Below are positions 59,005 to 64,000 of a stretch of DNA of 64,000 nt, piece after piece. Positions within the stretch are counted from its first letter, which is position 1, and each line of letters starts with the position of its first letter. Below the pieces are notes generated by a model. That model was not told the origin of the DNA. It searched no databases and was given only the letters and a program-made list of their open reading frames with translations. The stretch comes from Vandammella animalimorsus (GTDB lineage: Bacteria > Pseudomonadota > Gammaproteobacteria > Burkholderiales > Burkholderiaceae_C), in contig NZ_NSJB01000003.1 of NCBI RefSeq assembly GCF_002285265.1, forward strand, positions 298,126-362,125. The letters run 5' to 3'. Both the position numbers and the translations under genes were made by a program.

Positions 59005-62000
59005 GCGCCGCCCACAACCCGCCCGTCTCGCGCCACAACCTCTCCAAGTGGGCGCTGGAGCACCCGGCGCTGACGCGCTACCTGCTGGTGGTGCTGATGG
59101 TGCTGGGCTTTTTCGCCTACTTCCAGCTCGGCCAGGACGAGGACCCGCCGTTCACCTTCCGCGCCATGGTGATCCAGACGCACTGGCCCGGCGCCACGGC
59201 CGAGCAAGTGGCCGAGCAGGTCACCAGCCGCATCGAGCGCACGCTGCAGGAGGTGCCCTTTGCCGACAAGATCGACAGCTACTCCAAGCCCGGCCAGTCG
59301 CAAATCATCTTCCAGCTCGACGACAGCAGCCCGCCGGCGCAGGTGCAGCAGCTGTGGTACACGGTGCGCAAAAAAGTCGGCGACATGGCCTGGCAACTGC
59401 CCCAGGGCGTGCGCGGGCCGTTCTTCATCGACGACTTCGGCGATGTCTATGGCGTGATCTACGCGCTCTCCGGCCCGGGCTACAGCCCGGCCGAGCTCAA
59501 GGCCCAGGCCGAGCGCGTGCGCCAACAGCTGCTGCGCGTGCCGGATGTGGCCAAGGTCGAGCTGTTTGGCGTGCAGCAAGAGCGCCTGTACATCGAGGCG
59601 CCCCAGCAGCGCCTCTCGCAGCTGGGGCTGAACATGAACCAGGTGCTGGCGCAGCTGGGCCAGCAAAACGCCGTGGCCGCCGCCGGCAGCGTGCACGGCG
59701 ATGGCGAGCAGGTGCGCGTGCGCGTGCAGGGCCAGTTCGGCGCGCTGGAGGATTTGCGCGCCATGCCCATCCAGGCCGCATCGGGCCAGCAGCTGCGCCT
59801 GGGCGACATCGCCCAGGTCTGGCGCGGCTATGAAGACCCGCCGGCCGTCAAGGTGCGCTTTGAGGGCCAGCCGGTGATTGCGCTGGGCATCTCCATGGCC
59901 AAGGGCGGCGACATCGTGGCGCTGGGCCAGGCCTTGCACGCCCAGGCCGAGGCCATCGGCCAGGCGCTGCCCGCCGGCATGGCGCTGCGCAACGTGCAGG
60001 ATCAGCCCGAGGCCGTCACCAGCGCCGTGGGCGAGTTCGTCAAGGTGCTGATCGAGGCCGTGGCCATCGTGCTGGCGGTGAGCTTTCTCTCGCTGGGCCT
60101 GCACAAGCGCGCCGGCGCCGCGCCGCTGTGGCGGCGCTACACGCTGGACATGCGCCCCGGCCTGGTGGTGGCCATCACCATCCCGCTGGTGCTGTCGCTG
60201 ACCTTTCTGGTCATGCTCTACTGGGGCATCGGCCTGCACAAGATCTCGCTGGGCTCGCTGATCATCGCGCTGGGCCTGCTGGTGGACGACGCCATCATCG
60301 CCGTGGAGATGATGGTGCGCAAAATGGAAGAGGGCTACGACAAGTTCCGCTCCGCGCTGTTCGCCTACGACATCACGGCCAAGCCCATGCTCACGGGCAC
60401 GCTGATCACCGCCGCGGGCTTTCTGCCCATCGGCATTGCCCGCTCCACCACTGGCGAGTACACCTTCGCCATCTTCGGCGTCACCGTCGTGGCGCTGCTG
60501 CTGTCGTGGATCGTCTCGGTCTATTTCGTGCCCTACCTGGGCGTGCTGCTGCTCAAGCCGCCCGCGCCCGGCGCGCATGGCGAGGTCTACGACACGCCGT
60601 TCTACCAGCGCTTTCGCCGCCTGCTCGACTGGTGCCTGGTGCACCGCTGGCTGACCACCTTTGCCACTTTGGCGCTGTTCGCGCTGGGCCTGGTCGGCAT
60701 GGCCAAGGTGCAGCAGCAGTTCTTCCCGGACTCCAACCGAGCGGAGATCATGGTCGATCTCTGGCTGCCAGAAGGCGCATCCTTTCAGGCCATCGAGGAC
60801 GTGGCGCTGCGCGCCGAGCAAACCCTGGCCGCACAGCCGGGCGTGCGCAACGTCGCCACCTGGATCGGCTCGGGCACGCCGCGCTTTTACCTGCCGCTTG
60901 ACCAGATCTTCCCGCAGAGCAACGTGGCGCAATTCATCGTGCAGCCGCACTCGCTGCAAGAGCGCGACGCGCTGCTGCGCAGCCTGCCGCAGACCCTGGC
61001 CGAGCACCTGCCCGAAGTGCGCGCGCGCATCAAGCTGCTGCCCATGGGCCCACCCGTGCCCTATCCGGTGCAGTTCAAGGTCATCGGCCCCGAGCCGGCC
61101 ACGCTGCGCGCGCGCGCCGATGAGGTCAAGGCCATCATGAGCGCCCATGCGCACATGCGCGGCGTCAACGACAACTGGAACGAGCGCATCAAGACCTGGC
61201 GCCTCGATATCGACCAGGACAAGGCCCTGGCCCTGGGCGTGAACAGCCAGTCCATCGCGCGCGGCACGCAGATGATTCTCGAGGGCGAGACCATCGGCCA
61301 GTACCGCGAGGACGACCAGCTCATCCCCATCGTGCTGCGCCCGCCGCCGGCCGAGCGCGACAGCCTCACGGCGCTGGGCAATGCCTACATCAACACCAGC
61401 TTCGGCGGCGCCATCCCGCTGTCGCAGATCGCCACCGCGCGCATGGACTGGGAATGGGGCGTGCTCTGGCGCAGCAACCGGCAGTACGCCATCACCGTGC
61501 AGGGCGATGTCACCGCAGGCCAGCAAGGCGCCACCGTCACCAACGCGCTGCTGCCCGCGCTGCGCGCGCTGGAGCAGCAATGGCACGCCGATGGCCAGCA
61601 GGAATACCGCATCGAAGTGGCCGGCGCCATCGCCGAAAGCGCTAAGGGCTCGGCCTCCATCGCCGCCGGCGTGCCGCTGATGCTGTTCATCATCTTCACG
61701 CTGCTGGTCATCCAGCTGCGCAGCTTCTCGCGCGCGCTGCTGGTGTTCCTCACCGGCCCGCTGGGCATCGCCGGCATCGCCGCCGCGCTGCTGGCCACGG
61801 GGCGGCCCTTTGGCTTCGTCGCGCTGCTGGGCGTGATCGCGCTGATGGGCATGATCCAGCGCAACGCCGTGATCCTGATCGACCAGATCGAGCTCGAACG
61901 CGCCGCCGGCACCCCCGCCTGGGACGCCATCCTCAACGCCGCCACGCACCGCCTGCGCCCCATCGCCCTGACCGCCGCCGCCGCCGTGCTGGCCATGATC

Positions 62001-62159
62001 CCGCTCTCGCGCAGCGTGTTCTGGGGCCCCATGGCCACCGCCATCATGGGCGGCCTGATCGTGGCCACCGTGCTGACCCTGCTGGCCCTGCCCGCGCTGT
62101 ACGCCCTGCTGTTTCGCGTGCGCCGCGAAACGCCCGCCGCCGCCGGCAGCGCCGCATAA
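59001..62159 (+). CDS. RND efflux permease, second system
   Basis: 1052-residue inner-membrane transporter. TM1 is YLLVVLMVLGFFAYFQL. The TM4 acidic pair is present in LGLLVDDAIIAVEMM. In TM10 the lysine of AcrB is replaced by arginine (LMGMIQRNAVILIDQIE), which marks a separate branch from the first RND permease in this window. The periplasmic segments (FFPDSNRAEIMVDLWLPEGA, WNERIKTWRLDIDQDKA) match the family of MFP-lipoprotein-partnered pumps. No outer-membrane factor gene follows. It is the last intact core gene before the mobile region. Confidence 0.93.
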   Translation: MSAAHNPPVSRHNLSKWALEHPALTRYLLVVLMVLGFFAYFQLGQDEDPPFTFRAMVIQTHWPGATAEQVAEQVTSRIERTLQEVPFADKIDSYSKPGQSQIIFQLDDSSPPAQVQQLWYTVRKKVGDMAWQLPQGVRGPFFIDDFGDVYGVIYALSGPGYSPAELKAQAERVRQQLLRVPDVAKVELFGVQQERLYIEAPQQRLSQLGLNMNQVLAQLGQQNAVAAAGSVHGDGEQVRVRVQGQFGALEDLRAMPIQAASGQQLRLGDIAQVWRGYEDPPAVKVRFEGQPVIALGISMAKGGDIVALGQALHAQAEAIGQALPAGMALRNVQDQPEAVTSAVGEFVKVLIEAVAIVLAVSFLSLGLHKRAGAAPLWRRYTLDMRPGLVVAITIPLVLSLTFLVMLYWGIGLHKISLGSLIIALGLLVDDAIIAVEMMVRKMEEGYDKFRSALFAYDITAKPMLTGTLITAAGFLPIGIARSTTGEYTFAIFGVTVVALLLSWIVSVYFVPYLGVLLLKPPAPGAHGEVYDTPFYQRFRRLLDWCLVHRWLTTFATLALFALGLVGMAKVQQQFFPDSNRAEIMVDLWLPEGASFQAIEDVALRAEQTLAAQPGVRNVATWIGSGTPRFYLPLDQIFPQSNVAQFIVQPHSLQERDALLRSLPQTLAEHLPEVRARIKLLPMGPPVPYPVQFKVIGPEPATLRARADEVKAIMSAHAHMRGVNDNWNERIKTWRLDIDQDKALALGVNSQSIARGTQMILEGETIGQYREDDQLIPIVLRPPPAERDSLTALGNAYINTSFGGAIPLSQIATARMDWEWGVLWRSNRQYAITVQGDVTAGQQGATVTNALLPALRALEQQWHADGQQEYRIEVAGAIAESAKGSASIAAGVPLMLFIIFTLLVIQLRSFSRALLVFLTGPLGIAGIAAALLATGRPFGFVALLGVIALMGMIQRNAVILIDQIELERAAGTPAWDAILNAATHRLRPIALTAAAAVLAMIPLSRSVFWGPMATAIMGGLIVATVLTLLALPALYALLFRVRRETPAAAGSAA

Positions 62160-62241
62160 CATGGGCAAAGGCCATCACGGATAATGCCGGCCCGCAAAAA
62201 AACCGCCCCACATCGCCCACCGCCCCACAACCCGCCCTACC

Positions 62242-62483
62242 ATGCAAGCGCACGAACTGGAACTGCTCGCCCCGGCGCGCGATGCCGATATTGGCATCGA
62301 GGCCATCAACCACGGCGCCGATGCGCTGATCGTGCAGGACATGGGCTTGCTGGCGTTGGATTTGCCGCCCATCCAACTGCACGCCAGCGCGCAGACCGAC
62401 ATCCGCTCGCCCGAGAAGGCGCGCTTTTTGCAGGACGTGGGCTTTCGCAAATCGTGCCCGCGCGCGAGCTGACGCTGGACTGC
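62242..62483 (+). pseudogene. rlhA: Remnant of rlhA (U32 peptidase-type 23S rRNA hydroxylase)
   Basis: The start (MQAHELELLAPARDADIG, EAINHGADA) matches the N terminus of RlhA/YdcP. It then jumps directly to the segment LIVQDMGLLALDLPPIQLHA and EKARFLQDVGF that lies roughly 90 residues later in intact proteins. A one-base shift follows at about 62446: the next phase reads QIVPARELTLDC, the expected continuation. Homology stops near 62483. So it has an internal deletion, a frameshift and loss of the remaining protein. RlhA participates in 5-hydroxycytidine formation on 23S rRNA, which this copy cannot do. Confidence 0.85.
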
Positions 62484-63026
62484 ACGAAATTGAGTATCTA
62501 CAATAACTTGACCTCAAAAAATCTGAAATACACCCAAAATCAAAGAAAGAAAATCCAATGGACCCCATTGATTTTTTGCACTGCGCCGATATTCATTTAA
62601 ATGAATTCATAAATAGCAAGCGCCGCATTATCGATCAAACCAAAGATATTATAAGCAACATCAAAAAATATACCGAATTAATAAATGAAAATGACGACAA
62701 TCACAAAGACTCTATTGATGAGTGCAAAAGGATTCATTCGAGATTAATAATAGAACACAATCGAAGCGTTTTAAATCTAACAATTGGAATAGACCTGACT
62801 TCAGAGTTGATTGATTTTTATCGCAATACCTCCATTACAAAAGTTCCAAATGCTGACGATATAAATAAATTCATCAAACAGAAGAATATTGACATTATTC
62901 ACGATAATGTTGATGAACTGCACGAGAAAATAACAAAGCTAAGAAATTTTATTGATGAGGAGTATAATAGAATTTACAGCGAAGGCGATTTAAGCGGCCC
63001 TCAACAAATAAGCTGTATTTAAAAAT
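62484..63026. mobile_element. AT-rich foreign segment
   Basis: Base composition changes abruptly after the rlhA remnant: line 62641-62700 has 14 G+C among 60 bases, against about two-thirds elsewhere. It contains one gene (62558-63022) and ends at the IS1595-type element. Exact ends and target duplications could not be located. Confidence 0.65.
62558..63022 (+). CDS. AT-rich orphan gene, unknown function
   Basis: 154-residue protein I do not recognise. It is rich in Ile, Asn, Asp and Lys and predicted by eye to be mainly helical (IIDQTKDIISNIKKYTELIN, VDELHEKITKLRNFIDEEYN), perhaps coiled coil. There is no signal peptide or transmembrane helix. The first residues IDFLHCADIHL resemble the D-x-H metal-binding start of calcineurin-like phosphoesterases (SbcD/Mre11), but the later GD and GNH motifs are absent. 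Codon use is unlike all neighbours. Upstream AAAGAAAGAAA could be a weak ribosome site. It is probably cargo of the mobile region, of unproven function. Confidence 0.65.
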   Translation: MDPIDFLHCADIHLNEFINSKRRIIDQTKDIISNIKKYTELINENDDNHKDSIDECKRIHSRLIIEHNRSVLNLTIGIDLTSELIDFYRNTSITKVPNADDINKFIKQKNIDIIHDNVDELHEKITKLRNFIDEEYNRIYSEGDLSGPQQISCI

Positions 63027-63047
63027 TTGCAAACCCCAGCCAAACCC

Positions 63048-63071
63048 GACCAAATCCTGGAGGATTTGGTC
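63048..63071 (+). promoter_or_regulatory. Hairpin sequestering the transposase ribosome-binding site
   Basis: GACCAAATCC (63048-63057) and GGATTTGGTC (63062-63071) form a perfect 10-bp stem with loop TGGA directly before the ATG at 63072. The Shine-Dalgarno GGAGGA spans the loop and stem, so the hairpin would hide it. Confidence 0.7.
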
Positions 63072-63751
63072 ATGAAACATTGTTCCGAGTGTGGCGGCGC
63101 CAGGCATTACCGTCTGGGCGACGGACACTTCAAGTGCCGAGCCTGTGGCAGGCGCTTGAGCTGGACATCGGTTTGGAATTCAGTGCGACTGCCTGCCAAA
63201 GTCAAGCATCGTTTGCTGGACGTGTTTGTCCTGGGAGTGCCTTGCTATCGACAGCGCTTTGGTGATGAAGCCAGCAGCGCTGCCCGTGAACGCTTCTACC
63301 GCCTGCTGCGTGCCTGTTGCGCTCAAGCCGAGCAGCTCAGAGAGCCCTTCGAGGGGGCGCCATCGAATGTGATGAAACCACCTTTGGCGGGGCCAGAAAG
63401 GGCAAACGCGGCTGGGGCGCGACCGGCAAGGTCATCGTGTTTGGGCTCATCAAACGCAATGGCTGCGTGAAAGCCATGCCCATCGCTGCTCATGATCGGG
63501 TTTCGGTCATGCAGCAAATTCAGGCCCACACTCGTGAGGGGGTCTTGTACTACACCGATGAGTGGCAGGCGTACGCCACACTCAAGCTGCGCGGTGAGCA
63601 TGTGGTGATTCGCAAGGAGAAGGGGCGCCCTGTCGGGCGCGAGCACATCAATGGCATCGAAGGTTTTTGGAGCTACGCCAAAAACTGGCTGTGCCCTTAC
63701 CGTGGCGTACCACGCCAATACTTTCACCTTTACCTGGCCGAAGTTTGCTAG
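63072..63751 (+). pseudogene. IS1595-family (IS1016-like) transposase, frameshifted
   Basis: DDE-type transposase whose two halves lie in different frames. Frame one (from ATG 63072) encodes a zinc ribbon CSECGGARHY...FKCRACGRRL and a helical DNA-binding part. Frame two carries the catalytic domain: IECDETTFGGARKGKRG (first D/E), LYYTDEWQAYATL (second D) and EHINGIEGFWSYAKNWLC (the N/E/H signature). The join is at the run of five G (63353-63357); a -1 slip or one extra G gives a continuous 226-residue protein. It also ends early at TAG, before the usual C-terminal WRF-type motif. The terminal inverted repeats were not identified. Confidence 0.8.
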
Positions 63752-63807
63752 AGAAACTTTGATTGATAAGGTTACATAATAGGGTTTTCTACCAGCCGGA
63801 GCATGAG

Positions 63808-64000
63808 ATGCGCGCCTATTCGCAAGACTTGCGAGACCGAGTGCTGGCAGCGCTGGAGCGCGGAGAGCGCCCCAGCGCCATTGCCCGTCGTTATGAAGTC
63901 AGCCGCATGTGGATATATCGCGTGCGTGCTCGCTTCGAGAAAGAAGGTGAGCGCAGCAGTCGGCAGCAAGGCGGCAAGCGTATCTCCCGGCTGGCGCCCG
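63808..64000 (+). CDS. IS630-family transposase, N-terminal part (runs off the window)
   Basis: 64 residues are visible, beginning MRAYSQDLRDRVLAALERGE, the typical IS630 N-terminal helix-turn-helix, followed by SAIARRYEVSRMWIYRVRAR. The catalytic DDE domain lies beyond the window. The ATG at 63808 is in a GC-rich context again. A neighbouring AT-rich stretch (63752-63790) probably holds the element's left end. Confidence 0.8.
   Translation, partial: MRAYSQDLRDRVLAALERGERPSAIARRYEVSRMWIYRVRARFEKEGERSSRQQGGKRISRLAP

Noticed and set aside
58863..62168. 1101-codon minus-strand open frame opposite the second RND permease
   Set aside because: Same GC-rich shadow effect; no motif, and codon bias follows the plus-strand gene.
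63022..63800. Terminal inverted repeats and target duplications of the IS elements
   Set aside because: I compared both ends by eye and found no convincing inverted pair, so no element boundaries are claimed.

Overview
The window is a dense, GC-rich bacterial chromosome segment (roughly 70% G+C by eye). Gene content and protein style point to a betaproteobacterium of the order Burkholderiales, most likely family Comamonadaceae. Evidence includes tandem tripartite-tricarboxylate (Bug) receptors, the lptD-surA-rsmA block divergent from amgK, the DUF3460-scpA pair, an aromatic/branched-chain type ABC operon linked to acyl-CoA ligases, and Shine-Dalgarno sites of the AGGAG type. The species cannot be named from the sequence alone. 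No rRNA, tRNA or CRISPR array was seen.

Layout. 1-11.6 kb: end of an unidentified gene, icd, an RND efflux pair, a pcm-like methyltransferase, a secreted glycosidase-like protein, a secreted orphan, coaX and the LysM/BON protein kbp. 11.6-18.8 kb: rsmA, surA and lptD on the minus strand, with amgK and rsmE divergent on the plus strand (ribosome maturation, outer-membrane assembly, cell-wall recycling). 18.8-28.6 kb: a REP-like repeat pair, then a seven-gene minus-strand operon encoding two acyl-CoA ligase-like proteins and a complete Liv-type ABC importer, with a CRP/FNR-type regulator divergent from it. 28.6-31.8 kb: two tandem Bug receptors showing gene conversion, followed by xerD. 31.9-38.6 kb: DUF3014, scpA, DUF3460, a BamE-like lipoprotein, a DnaA-box-containing gap, an SDR dehydrogenase, a CNNM/CorC-type protein and an EEP phosphatase. 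38.6-45.2 kb: a minus-strand operon of TonB receptor, NMT1-type ABC importer and NnrS, preceded by a strong Fur-box match. 45.2-50 kb: scoAB, a PAS-LuxR regulator with a palindromic operator candidate, mmsA and a secreted SUMF1-fold protein. 50-53 kb: a 19-copy heptanucleotide repeat and uvrD. 53.2-57.7 kb: the efeU-efeO-efeB-efeM iron uptake cluster. 57.8-62.2 kb: a second RND efflux pair. 62.2-64 kb: a decayed, mobile-element-rich junction holding an rlhA remnant, an AT-rich orphan gene, a frameshifted IS1595-type transposase and the start of an IS630-type transposase.

How the parts fit. Iron is a recurring theme: a Fur-box TonB/ABC/NnrS operon and an EfeUOBM system lie within 18 kb. Carbon use is the second: a Liv-type uptake and CoA-activation operon, Bug receptors, ScoAB and MmsA suggest growth on organic or aromatic acids and branched-chain amino acids. 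The rest is mostly core housekeeping. The best candidates for something undescribed are the Fur-linked NnrS operon and the AT-rich orphan in the 3' island.
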